The translations under genes and the position numbers were made by a program. A stretch of 64,000 bases of DNA from Mermis nigrescens (lineage: Eukaryota; Nematoda; Enoplea; Mermithida; Mermithidae). The notes below the pieces were generated by a model. It saw nothing but the letters and a program-made list of their open reading frames with translations, was not told the DNA's origin and did no database searches. Positions 42,701 to 53,156 of the stretch are shown piece after piece. The stretch spans positions 1,497,579 through 1,561,578 of the forward strand of contig JAVLUZ010000507.1 in assembly GCA_036768485.1 (NCBI GenBank), in the 5' to 3' direction. Position 1 is the first letter of the stretch; the number at the start of each line of letters is the position of its first letter.

Positions 42701-45700
42701 TCAAATTTTCAGGGAGGCTGAAAATCAAAAACTTATATCGCTTTAAGACCATCGTTTACAAGCATTTATGGTAAGTACGTGCATATGCCTTTTAAATTCA
42801 CCAATGATGGCTGAATAGCTTTTTTTGCCTCGTAATTAGCCCTTTTTGGAGTCAGGAAAATAGCTATGAATTCTTTTGAACTCCAGAAAAACGCCTTTAT
42901 ATAGAAACTAACTATATACCTACATTGGTGCACAACATTGGGGTCGGTGGAGCGGGGGGGGTTAAAATCCCGAAATTAAAACCAGTAAATTTAATTTCAC
43001 GTTTTTTTATATTCAAATGGCGAAAATGGTCGAAATAGCCTACAAAACGCTTTTCCGTTGTAACACCGCTTGTTTAAAACAATTTTAGTCCATTTTGACT
43101 GCTCGATATTGCTTTTAACATTAGAAATATAGAAGTTGATGAATTTTGGGTGCTTTTTCAGTGAAAAGCTCGGTAAAAGTAATTAATCCGGTGCGAAACG
43201 CCGAAAAATTTTTCGCATTATTACTGCTTCTGTCCTCAAAAATGATGCAAGGAAACTTCCCATCGGCTCAAAATCGCCGGGCAGTACTTGTCTGTTTGAC
43301 TCTTTAGCTAGGAGGGGGAATACCCTTCCCCTTACCCCCAAGCATTTCTAAACTCCACAGTATGTTTCTAAATCTAAAAAAAGTATATTCAGCTCGTTAT
43401 CTGACCAAAAACAGCTACATACATGAATAGTATTGTTTTTTCGGTCAAAATGGTCATGAAGCTATCAGTTTTATATTAAATGCACAACCAAATTTTTACT
43501 CGTACAAAGAGCATTCCGGAGATTTTTGCACATGTACGAAAGAAATATTGGTCAATTAAAGCTACAATGCGCATCCGATCGTAAATCCTTACATTGAGAT
43601 TATTGATTGCGCTTACTTGCTACTTGCTCGCTCATTCTTATTTTAGACTATTTAGTTATGCCCGATTTTCGGACTTTCTGATTATTGCTGATTATTTCTA
43701 ATCTGCAATGATCATACATGTACAACATGGGAATTCTGGGCGGGGCAGGCCCAGAAAATTTTTTAAAATTGCCTTGTTGGGTTAAAAAACGGAGGGTACA
43801 CGTCAGAAACACTGTTTTTTTTTGACGTTTCAGACAATGCTCGTTCTTTCTAGGACATAAAAACGTACAAAATTTTCAAAAAGATTAGAAAAAATTGAGT
43901 GAATTGGACAAAATATAGTCAAAAAATGTGTATATGGCGCGGAGCGCCGAAAATTTCAGATTTTTCAGCTAAAAATGAGCTAAAAATGCTCAAAAGGGCA
44001 CACTTTTTGCAACTTTTACCAACTTTTACGAAAAATCGACAATCCTGGGGTATCGCTGCAATTTTGCGGGCGAGGTCTCCAGTTGCCATTCTGGAGGGAG
44101 GGGGTCGTACCCCTCCCCCAAGAAAACGTCTGGCAATGATTCATTAATATTTTACTTTTGCTGTTTCTCAATTTTTCCAATTTTTCCTCCTTTCGTGCCG
44201 ATCAATTCTAATCCGCGATCCGATTTTCTATTCTTTTTACTTCTTTTTTTCATCCTATTTTTAAGATTAAAGATTTGTGTTCCGGAGTGGTTCCTCTGCC
44301 TAAGCGGATTTTCCGATAATTTTTCTACCGATTTGTAGATTATTTCTAATCTCGTCTGATTTATTTATCAATATTCGGATTTTGTTATTTTTCTAAATTC
44401 TCCGATTTTCGCAGTTTGTTTTCAGGGTATTTTGGAGATAAAGGATTTGGATTTCGAAGTGGTCTCGGAAATGTTGTATTTCATATATTGCGGCAAAACG
44501 CCGCGCGTCGACGAATTGGCCGCCGATCTTTTGGTCGCGGCTGACAAATATTCGATCGCCGATCTGAAATTGCGCAGCGAAAAGGCGCTCATTGGCGCGT
44601 TGAGCGTCGAAAACGCCTGCGACTTGTTGACAATGGCCGACGCTCACGCCGCCAATCATTTGAAGGTATATTTTTTATATAAATTACCACGTTTTATCGC
44701 GACTAGAATTATAACTTTTTTTGTAAATTGCCGAAAAATCTTGATTATCGTATAAACTTGAAACGGGGAGGCTGGGAAAATTTCCCACCTAGAGCCGGTC
44801 GTCCCTCGTCCTTCAAAGGCTGACATTTTATACCTCGCTCCTCCCCGACTTTTTGTCGAAAACTTGCATTTTTGTCTATTTGTATGTACTTCTTGCTAGT
44901 TTTGGTCGAAATAGGAGGTTCTTAACTTTCCAAAAAATGACTGACAACCACACATGATCTTGGGCGATGAGGGGTTTTCACCCCTTCCTCTAAAAAAAGA
45001 TTTATGCCCCCCGCAAAAATTTTTTCATCCTCCAAAATTATCGATTTTTGAAAGTTCAAAGTTCCCAAACAACTTTCTAAAAATTTCTAGAAAAAAGCAT
45101 TTTTTAGCTATCTGTATGCTGAAAAGTGCCAAATTGTTGGCGCTTCGCGCCGTTATACTCATGTTTTGACTATATTTTGTTCAGTTTGTTCCGACTTATA
45201 TTATTTTTTGAATTTTTTTATGTTTTTCTACTCTAGAAAGACTGAGCATCGTCAGAAACGCTAAAAAACGATTTTTTTGACGCGTACCTACCATTTTTGG
45301 ACAAAAAAGGCACTTTATAATTTTATCCCCCCATGTTGTTCATGTATGGTGGGGGACCTGGGGCCTATTGCACCAAACGCCTCTGAATCTTTCTAGAGTT
45401 TGAGTGTTTCGGAGGCGGAAAAAAATCTGTTGCATCAACGTCTACACCACTGAACCTCTAGAAAGGTTCAAAGGACCACTAGAAAGGTTTCTGTTGCACC
45501 AAAATCTAGTGGTTCAGAGGCGCTCAGTGTAGTTATTTCTAGTGGCCGATTTGCTCCACTAATAAACAATTTTTTGGCTAAAACAACACCGATTAGAGGT
45601 CTTCACAAACCAAGTAGGAAATTAGGAATTCTAGCTGCTTACTGTAGAATGAATAAATCGATTGCTCAAGCTTAGTCGCTCCACAATTAATTTTTATTTC

Positions 45701-48700
45701 ATTTGTAATTGTTGCTAAAAATGACCCTAACATAAATTCGTGCTCTTCTCGATTTCAATATCTGCATGTAATGAATTTTTTGATTACTTCTGCAGAAAAT
45801 CCGACGAAAATTGAAAGGAACAACACTTTATGCGTACATAACGCTTTATTATTCGTCTACATTGTGCGCATAAAAGAAATATCTACACCTCTGAACCACT
45901 GAACCTCTAGAAAGTAACTCTGAACCACTGAAACACCTACCTTCCTAGAAGTTGTCGGTACAACAGAACACCTCTGAACCTCTGAAGCGCATCACTGAAC
46001 CACTGAACCTCTGAACCACTGAAATGGTGCAACAGGCCCCTGGTCATCTTTTAGGGATTATCCATTTTTGGCCACAAACGGGCAAAAAACTCCTAAAATG
46101 GCCAAAATGCAAATGTCTTTAAACAATCTGGGGAAGCGTCCAAAATTTTTTTGACTTTGGGGATTAGGGGACGCCCAAATTTGGTTTGGGGATGGCCGCT
46201 GCAAACCCCTTCTTAAACATAAGCTTTCAAACCCCAGCCACCGCGCCCTAATGTGCGTACGAGTACCTAGTATAAATTAATCCTATTCTTTTCAATTAAA
46301 AAAGCGACTTGGCCCTAATTTTTTAAGTATGAAAGTATACATGACGGAAAGACGTTTAATAAGTGAGTAAGCCAACGAGTACAATAGTTATTATACGCAT
46401 TCTTTACTGAAATTGTGGCGTAAAGCACGTCATTGATCGAGCGATGTCGGAATTGAAAGCATCAGGAATCAAAGTTCAGCAATCATTCCACTACAGGGTG
46501 GTTAATAACCTTTTGCTAGGGGTCAGTGCTATAACTATAGAACATGGGCTCAAAGCAAATATACCATTGGATAGAGAATTTAAAACGGAATTTATTGATG
46601 CCAAATTAAAAATCAGTGTGCCTTAGACCGGCAAGAAAAATAGTTTTTAAACGATCGGGGTATGAACACAATTAATAAATGTCGATTTTCGATACTTATC
46701 AAAATATTTTTCACGTTTCTGTATAAAGTTTTATATCAATACCAATTAGGTCCTATTTTCGGCCTGAAAAATATTTGGTCGTTGGTCAGACTGTTTTTGT
46801 TCACGACAAGGCGCCTTGCAGGCGAATTAATGCAACCCAACATTTTTTGAAACAATCAAACGTCGAATTCTTGGGTAACGATATTTAGCGCGGAAATTCA
46901 CTCAACTTAAATGCCGCCGAAACCATTGGGCCACAAAGATGAAGTCGAGGCGCAAATACTTGCTAAAATCTGACTGGTCGATAATCATATGAAATTTTGC
47001 ACAGAAAGGAGGGAGATATTTGGAAAAGTCTCGAAAATCGACGTAGTCTGTTTATTGGTGTGTTCATACCCAGATCAGTTTGAAAGCCGTTTCTCGCACA
47101 AGTGATAGGCATACTGATCATTAATCTGGATCAATAAATTCCGTTTCACATTCTCTATCTAATGGTATATTTGGTTTGATCCCAAGCCCTGTAGTTATAG
47201 CGCTGACCCCTAGCAAAAGGTTGCTAACCACCCGGTACAAATGTATATTGTGGATTAAACTTACGTATAGATATGTATGTCTTTGTAGATTTCATGTCGT
47301 AACAAATAAAAATAACAAATTAAAATTCATTAGAAAAAACGAATTTTAATTGCTTATCACTTGGATAAAGTATATATTGGACACTTGCTTTATTGATTGA
47401 GATTCATACATGCACATAGGTGGTATTACCCCCTCTGAAGGGTCAGCCGGACAGATACTGTCCGGCGATTATGAGCTGATATAACATTTTTTGCATCATT
47501 TTTGAGGTCAAAAGCAGTGAAAACGTCAAAAAAATTTTCCAGTACTTTTAAGTCTTTTTACCTAAAAAGCACCCATAATTTATACATTTTTGCATTCTTG
47601 AGTCTTAAAAGTGATATGATGCAGTCAAAATGGGCTAAAATGCTTTTAAAATGCGATATTATCGCGAAAAACGTTTTATATGCTATTTTGACCATTTTGA
47701 TCCTTAAAATTGCGAACAAATCGTGAACGTTAATTTTACTGTTTTTGATTTTTGGGATTCCCCCCGCCTTTGCTGACCCTGACCTTGTGTACCTATGTTG
47801 AGATTATTATACGAGTGTTTTATAACTATTCGCGTTTGACATTCGAATTCATAAATTCCTTAAATGTACGATTTCGATTTTTCCATGTTTTTGAATTCTA
47901 ATTTTTGCATATTTCCAGTTTCTCATCATTTCTGCAATTTTTATCGCATTACTTTTATAAATTATTGTAGTAAAATGTAAGGTGTTTCTCCATATCAGGT
48001 TTTATAAACAAGAGGCAAGGATTTATATATCTGTTATTAGATATTGGAAATAATCTTGTTTTGAAAAAGTATATGAATAAAAATGTGCAAATTTTCGAAA
48101 GGCCGAATACCCTCCATCCAGAAACCAAAATACCCTTCCAGAATTCAATTTTCAAAATTGTTTTCCTTTTTCTCCTCAATTTTTTGATGCCAATGGGTAT
48201 TGCTCGATGATAAACGTTAAGAGATGGTGTTTCATGGCCGTACCACCATTTTTTAGACCATTTTTGAGTTGAAAAGCCTTACACCCCGTTCCCCAGAATT
48301 TTGGTGCTGCCCCCTATGGTGATACTCATACATGGGCAGTGCCCAAGTTCGGGATCCAAAAATTTTTTCAATGTGGAAAGGTGCCTAAAATTGACTTTTT
48401 TCAAAGATTGTTGTGAAAAAACGGAAAATTTTTCAAAATTTTATCCCAGGGCCTTCGAATTCTCAGGATAAAACATATTATAGAGGAACCAGACTAAACG
48501 GATAGATGAATAGCTTAGCCATGATTTTGTCTCTCCTTTCATGACCTTGGAGGTTTGCGGGGTTTTCTTTCACCCTTCCATTATATAATTTTTTCACCCC
48601 GTCGAAATAATGCGTGATTTTTCCGAAAGTTCTTAGAAATAGTACCGTCTTAAGCGTTTTTATCTATACACTTGCTCGAAATGTAAAAAATATGGCGCTT

Positions 48701-49316
48701 CGCGCCATATACTCACTCTCTGACTGTATTTCGTCCAATTTACTCGAATTTTCCTGTTATTTTTTTCGAAACTTCTTTATTTTTCTGCGCTCTAGATTGA
48801 TAGAGTATCGTTGGAATCGATGAAAAATTATATGTCTGACGTGTATCCAGCGTTTCTGAGCCCCAAAAAAGGCATATAAGAAGGATTTTCCTATTTAAAC
48901 ATCTACTTCTCCCCCTAAATTCCCATGCTGTACTTGTTTGCTCGTCTTTCGTTATATTTGCGGATAAATGCGTGCGATTTTTAGCGCTACAATGCAAAAA
49001 AGTCATTAAATGTACAAGTTGAATAACATTTGGGGCGATTTTCAAATTTATTTTTTTATTATTTTTTGTTTTGAGGTTTGATTTTCGCTTAATATTCCTG
49101 ATTAAATTTTTGATGTATTCGACATAAGGAAATTTTCCGCTTATGAAATGAAAAAATATTTTGAAGGAAAAAGCTGTTGAATTCGTCGTAGCCCACGCTC
49201 CGCACGTAACGCGCACAAACGGTTGGCAATTGATGCTCCGACAACGTCCCGAATTGGTCACAGAAGTTGTACAAGCGTTCAATAAACCGCAAACCGACAT
49301 TTATTGCTTAAATTAG
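33375..49316 (+). CDS. SPOP/roadkill-like MATH-BTB protein, five exons
   Basis: Proteins of this type bind substrates with the MATH domain and Cullin-3 with the BTB domain, making E3 ubiquitin-ligase adaptors. Exons 33375-33789, 37682-37980, 39936-40115, 44426-44665 and 49167-49316 give about 427 aa (SPOP has 374). Residues 1-95 are low-complexity Ala/Gly/Ser/Val. MATH (about 95-235) starts VERVTHHWTVKNFSHC and continues WSVKIYPKG|GNGENNKDF, KSRFLLRNAEN. BTB (about 255-340) shows FSDFVIEVGTRKINTHRCVL and EMLYFIYCGKTPRVDELAAD; a BACK-like tail ends RTNGWQLMLRQRPELV...IYCLN. An in-frame stop precedes the ATG. Introns 1, 2 and 4 are GT-AG in phase; intron 3 has an ambiguous donor. Only one copy is present here. 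Confidence 0.88.
33808..34440 (+). mobile_element. Element with GGCAGTGGCGG start
   Basis: The start CAGTGGCGGTCTAGGATTTT and the end ...CCCTGATCCCC, TTAAATCCGCC are approximate inverted repeats shared with 38332-38932. It carries a GACGCCAAGCGCCG palindrome near 34029. The right end is not precise. Confidence 0.5.
35209..35626 (+). mobile_element. Family-2 MITE, 418 bp
   Basis: ATAGGTGCACAAGG ... TGTGCACGTATG with 8-bp flanks ATGTCATT / ATGTCAAT (7 of 8). Colinear with 32046-32472, including the palindrome (near 35468). Confidence 0.85.
35709..36641. mobile_element. hAT-like element related to 21349-22319
   Basis: The left end GCAGCCCCGAATCCAGGATT and the right end ...GATACGGGCCTT resemble the CAGGCCCGTATCCAGG ends at 21349. 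Flanks are TCTATATC / TCTATATG. The interior has four tandem-like units each with a GGCGCGAAGCGCC palindrome (about 36018, 36185, 36272, 36362). Confidence 0.6.
36650..36857 (+). mobile_element. Family-3 MITE, 208 bp
   Basis: CATACATGTAAGAGG ... GTTGCATGTATG with a perfect 8-bp duplication TCTATATG (36642-36649, 36858-36865). The left duplication is also the right flank of the larger element next to it. Confidence 0.85.
37682..37980 (+). CDS. MATH-BTB exon 2
   Basis: Acceptor TTTAACTAG; joins in phase 1 to give YPKG|GNGENN. Encodes the rest of the MATH domain and ends ...TINSEEIFS before the donor GTAATT, phase 0. Confidence 0.85.
37981..39935 (+). other. MATH-BTB intron 2 (1.95 kb)
   Basis: GT-AG intron carrying the 601-bp element at 38332-38932; otherwise AT-rich with a CATACATATGTACATATG simple repeat near 39713. 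No gene. Confidence 0.65.
38332..38932 (+). mobile_element. Small inverted-repeat element, 601 bp
   Basis: GTAGTGTGGCGGATCTAGGA on the left against TGAATCCGCCACT on the right. Flanks GGTGATCA / GGTGATGA match in 7 of 8. Same family as 33808-34440 and the interrupted copy at 17658. Confidence 0.65.
39936..40115 (+). CDS. MATH-BTB exon 3 (first half of BTB)
   Basis: Acceptor TTTACGTAG. Encodes VPDPKIQLMSDYEKLFKSQQ to DTEEAQK. The 3' boundary is uncertain by one base or more: after AAG comes GGGTATTTT, and exon 4 must resume at GGTATTTTGG in phase 0, but no GT lies exactly at the phase-0 position. Confidence 0.75.
40960..41889. mobile_element. hAT-like element split by a family-3 MITE
   Basis: The start TAGAGGTGCGCCGG, resuming after the MITE as TGCACCGGTGCC, and the end GGCACCGGTGCCGGTT ... 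CCCTTCCCTA match the element at 30177-31083. Flanking duplication is weak. Confidence 0.6.
40974..41189 (+). mobile_element. Family-3 MITE, 216 bp
   Basis: CATACATGTAACAGG ... CGTTACATGTTTG with 8-bp flanks TGCGCCGG / TGCACCGG (7 of 8); inserted 14 bases inside the element at 40960. Confidence 0.8.
41890..42922. other. Gene-free intron DNA
   Basis: AT-rich, no recognised element or gene. An 81-codon ORF at 42402-42647 has no visible domain. Confidence 0.35.
42923..43345 (+). mobile_element. Family-2 MITE, degenerate copy
   Basis: CATTGGTGCACAACATT start, GTCGAAATAGCCTACAAAAC core and GGTGCGAAACGCCG palindrome remnant align with 32046 and 35209. The right end is diverged, so its limit is approximate. 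Confidence 0.65.
43713..44132 (-). mobile_element. Family-4 element, 420 bp
   Basis: CATACATGTACAACATGGG ... AAAACGTCTG with a perfect 8-bp duplication GCAATGAT (43705-43712, 44133-44140). It contains CGTCAGAAACACTG, TTCTTTCTAGGACATAAAAA and a GGCGCGGAGCGCCG palindrome. Related, often reversed, copies: about 14000-14445, 40600-40955, 44955-45350, 48540-48935, 52640-53000 and 53430-53745. Confidence 0.8.
44426..44665 (+). CDS. MATH-BTB exon 4 (second half of BTB)
   Basis: Acceptor TTTTCAG; encodes GILEIKDLDFEVVSEMLYFI to HAANHLK, donor GTATAT after TTGAAG; phase 0 at both ends. Contains the Cullin-3-facing helices of the BTB fold. Confidence 0.85.
45360..46040. mobile_element. Non-autonomous element with GGGGCCTRTTGCACCA ends, 681 bp
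   Basis: GGGGCCTATTGCACCA on the left and TGGTGCAACAGGCCCC on the right are near-perfect inverted repeats. Subterminal CTCTGAACCACTGAA words repeat many times. No clear target duplication and no ORF. Confidence 0.75.
46493..47240. repeat. Inverted repeat pair, about 118-bp arms
   Basis: 46493-46610 (with CCTTTTGCTAGGGGTCAG and ATAACTATAGAACATGGGCT) is mirrored at 47123-47240 with about 85% identity by eye. A 60-codon ORF at 46444-46626 lies over the left arm; having the same sequence in both arms argues for a repeat-borne fragment, not a host gene. Outer limits are unclear. Confidence 0.6.
47405..47797 (-). mobile_element. Family-2 MITE (reverse), 393 bp
   Basis: CATACATGCACATAGG ... CTTGTGTACCTATG with a perfect 8-bp duplication TTGAGATT (47397-47404, 47798-47805). 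This copy has lost the central palindrome. Confidence 0.85.
48101..48318 (+). mobile_element. Family-1 MITE, left-truncated
   Basis: It starts inside the family (GGCCGAATACCC) and ends GCTGCCCCCTATG; it contains GATGCCAATGGGTATTGCTC. The left terminus is missing. Confidence 0.6.
49167..49316 (+). CDS. MATH-BTB exon 5 with stop
   Basis: Acceptor TATTTTGAAG; encodes EKAVEFVVAHAPHVTRTNGW to NKPQTDIYCLN and stop TAG 49314-49316. BACK-like C-terminal helices. Confidence 0.85.
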   Translation, partial: EKAVEFVVAHAPHVTRTNGWQLMLRQRPELVTEVVQAFNKPQTDIYCLN

Positions 49317-50222
49317 ATAATTGTTTAAATGTATTAATTTAAAAAACCCGAGTCATTTATCCGTACAACGTCTCTTGTACGTATTTTATTAGTAGACTTC
49401 GTTAATGAAACATCAAACCTACGGGTTTGACGCGTAAAATTTAAATACACGTTTTGTAATACACTGCCTGCTGATTCAAATTCTTTTCATGGTTTCAATT
49501 TTTTAACCGACATGCATTGGAAATACCCGCAACCACATATGGTATTGGGGGTTCAAATATCGGAAAATGCGGCAGCCCCTTTAAAAAGGTTCGGCAGAAC
49601 TCCCAGAATTGAATTTAAATTTTCGGCATGTTTTTTGTTGTTGTTGTCGATTTTTTTACGCCACCCGAATCGTCGCGAAATTCGCGTACTGCCCTAATTT
49701 TTTCCCTCCAAACGTTGACATTTTTAGCCCATGAATTTCGTGCATAAATTTGTGTTTTTTAGGTCATTTGATCGCGTTTTTTGGCCTTTTTTATCAAAAG
49801 TTGACGGAAATTTTTATTTCTCCTCTGCGAGAAAATGTATCACTTAACCTCACCCAGCGTAAGCAAATTTTTATTTTAAAAATAAATTCAATCTAAATTA
49901 AGCCTAATTTTGTAGCAACAATAATTTTCGTTTAATGGTATGGCACAGTGCACATTTCTTTGAAATTATAATCACGCGACTTGAAAGGGAATCGAACGAA
50001 TCGAATGCGATTATTACTAACACATTATTTTCCAAACTCGTTTATTTCTATTATTGACTTGAGAATTTTTGTCTATAATGAATGCGTATTTTTTCGCTTA
50101 GCAAGGGAGTGGAAGACCTGTTAAGTGTTTTCTCCGTCCATTCAATTTTGGTTCCTTTGTTCCCCAAATTTTCATTCCTAATTTTTTCTGGGCCAAATTT
50201 AAAATGCAATGTTAGGAACCAC
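49317..50222. other. MATH-BTB 3' flank
   Basis: The 3' UTR should lie here; AAATAAA-like words occur near 49878. No other gene. Confidence 0.35.
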
Positions 50223-50426
50223 CATACACGAAAGGGGGTATTTGGCAAGGATCCTCCCATCAAAAGTCGGTCGTCCCCATCCCCCCCCCCCGATTTTTAA
50301 AAAAATCGAATTTTTAGGCCGTTTTTAGACGTTTTTTCTCTTTTTTGGCCAAAAATTATAGGTCATTTACTCCCTTTTCTGAAAATGGCCTGGACCCCCC
50401 CCCAATTTCGAGTCGTTACATGTATG
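50223..50426 (+). mobile_element. Family-3 MITE, 204 bp
   Basis: CATACACGAAAGGGGG ... TCGTTACATGTATG with a perfect 8-bp duplication GGAACCAC (50215-50222, 50427-50434). Confidence 0.85.
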
Positions 50427-50603
50427 GGAACCACGCATGTAACCGCTCAAAATTGTGGATGGTGGGTATATACGGGCAGCAGTTAAATCTAGGGAGTCTG
50501 GGTGGTGTAAAACCGGCAAAAACCCGAGAAAAACTTTCCAAAAATTCATTTCTGATGTCTATCAATTTTTCGGGGGTGTACCGGGTTCTTGGGTGGTCTA
50601 GAT

Positions 50604-50862
50604 CACACCTGGGCGTGGGGGTTTGGGGGTATGCACCCCCCCACCAGAAACCAAAATACCCCCCAGAAATCAAAATAACCCCCGGAATTCAATTTTTGAA
50701 AATTTTTTCCTTTTTTCCGCAATTTTCTTATGCCAATGGATAGTACTTGATGAGAAACGTCGAAAAATGATGTTTTTATCGCCATACCACCATTTTTAAG
50801 GCCATTTTTTGGCCTTCAAAAAATCTTGCACCCCCCCAGAATTTTCTTGCTGCCCACGTATG
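50604..50862 (+). mobile_element. Family-1 MITE, 259 bp
   Basis: CACACCTGGGCGTGGGGG ... CTGCCCACGTATG with 8-bp flanks GTCTAGAT / GTCTAGAC (7 of 8). Core GATAGTACTTGATGAGAAAC near 50740. Confidence 0.88.
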
Positions 50863-51161
50863 GTCTAGACCCCTACCCCTTCCTCCCACGCGGATGGGTG
50901 ATGTTGGGTAGTCGGCCATTCTTTAGGGGGATGACCTTAAATTTTTGGATAAAACTTACAAGGAAATACTGAATGATTAAGGCGTTGCTCATTTATGACT
51001 AGAGGAAGGATGTTCCGTTTTATGATGCTTCTAGCCCCAAAAATTTTCACTTATACCATTCCCAATTTTAGACTGTTCTGTTGTAATCGTTGTTAGTGAT
51101 ACTTTTTGCCATTCATTCACTTAGTAGCCTAAAATCGATAAGGCGATATATTATTCTTTAA

Positions 51162-52310
51162 GGGCCGTATGACAGAACGCGGAATAAGTTGTTCCTGAGA
51201 TAAGCGCTATACCGGGAATAGCTATTCTCGTAATAAAACTTATTCTCGTGATAGCTATTCCTGGGTTAAGGGACGGAATAAGCTATCCTAGGAATAAGAA
51301 AATTTGGTATGACAGAACGCGAAATACGCGAGGAATAGCTGTCCCTGGGATAACGGTATCTATCCCAGGAGTAAGTTACGCATTCCATAGGTTTTGTGTA
51401 TAAATTGGATGTCCAACGCATAGTGCATACTGTAGTCACGTTCGAATTACTTCGAAAATATACGACGTAAATACAAACGTGTAGTATTCATGTACATGCG
51501 TGCGCACGGGTAGAGTGTGCATTGATGCATTGAGTTAATGGGACTGCCGAATATTACCAGATAAACTTTTTATAATTTGGTTCAGTGAATGCGGCTCGCT
51601 TGCTTCCACGGAAAAGGAAAATGTAACATTGACATTGAAATCAAAAAAATGATAGCTTGCGCATGAAATAACTACTTTTTATGTAAGAAAGTACTCATTT
51701 GCGAATCTTGATGTCAACTTGTTAATTATACACACTACCTTATGCATTAATTTTTTAATAACTTTACTGGAGGTATTAAGTATTGCATGATCGAAAAATC
51801 ATAAAAAATCAATTTTGTCGAGAGCTCAACAAGACGAGCCGCACTCATGGGGCAAACGCGCAACTAGAAAATTTTCTGTATCTGTTTTGATCGTATTACA
51901 AACGACAGCAACCAAGTTAAATTTCTAGATAAAGAGGAATCAATTGCCTATCCAGTTAAAAATTTTTTAACACATTTACTTCTTTTAAAATCGCTTTAGA
52001 AACGATTTTTACTACTATTCCGCTGTCTTATACCTGCTCCGACCAGGTATAAAATGGCGGAATAAAAGCGGCCGTTTTTATTCCCGAGATAACTTATTCC
52101 GCCTTCTGTCATACCGCTTATTTTTATTCCGCCGTTTTATCCCGAGGTTAGCGCCTGGAACGGCGCTATTCCGCGTTCTGTCATACCAACTTTATTCCTG
52201 GAATATCACTGTTTATTCCGCTTTCTGTAATACCAAAATATTTTATTCCGCCCTCGTATCCCACTGTTTTATCCTGGAATAGCACTATTCCGCGTTCTGT
52301 CATACGGCCC
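51162..52310. mobile_element. Element with GGGCCGTATGACAGAACG ends, 1149 bp
   Basis: GGGCCGTATGACAGAACGCG at the left and CGCGTTCTGTCATACGGCCC at the right are exact inverted repeats over 20 bases. Shorter copies of GGTATGACAGAACGCG recur inside (about 51306 on the left; about 52115, 52171, 52213 and 52288 inverted on the right). Flanks are TTAA at the left and TAAA at the right, so a TTAA duplication is possible. No ORF. Confidence 0.8.
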
Positions 52311-53156
52311 TAAAGCATGTCCAATCTATAAAAAATGAACACTAGTCATATTTTTCGAGCAAATTTTCGAAAACTTCACGTTTAGAAAGCCCGATTCCGT
52401 AAAAGGAAGTGAGAAAATGTTAGTTTTTAATTGAATCAGTGGATTAAAAATTGAAAATCGTACTTTTTATAATTTCGATACCTAGTACTGAGACTTTAAA
52501 ATCATTCGATTCGAATTGCTTGCGATTTGATCTAGGATATTTGCTCCGCGACTAACATTTTATTTTGATTATAAATAATTATGGTATCTGATTATAAATA
52601 ATTATGAAATGTATAGGAGCTTTCTAGCTAATTTGATGGGCTCAGCTTGCAAAGGTGGGGTTAGCCTGGAAATTTTTCTAAAGTTCCTTCGTTTTTCAAC
52701 TAAAACGGATAGGTACGAGTCAAGAACACCATTTTTCGACGTTTCTGACGATGCTCTTTCTTTCTAGACTGTAAAAAACATAAAAATCAAGAAAAATTTC
52801 GTGTACGAAAGCAAGATAGTCGAAAATGGTTATTTAGCGCGAAACGGCGATAAGAATTGTTACTTTTGAGTCAAAAAAATCGCTAAAACGCTTAAAATAT
52901 GGTATTTTTAAGATTTTTTTAAATCACAAATTCTGGTGTTGTAAAAATTATTGCGAGCGTTAAAGCCCCTCAACATTGTGCACGGGCGAGGGGAGTTCAA
53001 ACTCTCGAGAATTCAAACCCAACCTAGAATTTAATCTTATAGAGTTTAGAGTTTTCCTAGAATTTTCAGTGCTAACGAATAGGGCTCAATGGAAAACGTT
53101 GAAAAATGGTTTTTTCGTTCTTATCATTCATGCTTTTGGGGGGATAAGGTTTCAAC

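Larger units (their letters stand above)
40116..44425 (+). other. MATH-BTB intron 3 (4.3 kb)
   Basis: Contains a family-4-like repeat (about 40600-40955), an element split by a MITE (40960-41889), a family-2 MITE (42923-43345) and a family-4 element (43713-44132). The word AGGGTATTTT occurs at both intron borders. No gene. Confidence 0.65.
44666..49166 (+). other. MATH-BTB intron 4 (4.5 kb)
   Basis: Contains a family-4 copy (about 44955-45350), the 681-bp element at 45360-46040, an inverted-repeat pair at 46493-47240, a family-2 MITE (47405-47797), a truncated family-1 MITE (48101-48318) and another family-4 copy (about 48540-48935). No gene. Confidence 0.65.

Noticed and set aside
46444..46626. 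Host gene encoding a 60-aa protein
   Set aside because: The same sequence recurs inverted at 47123-47240, so it is repeat-borne.
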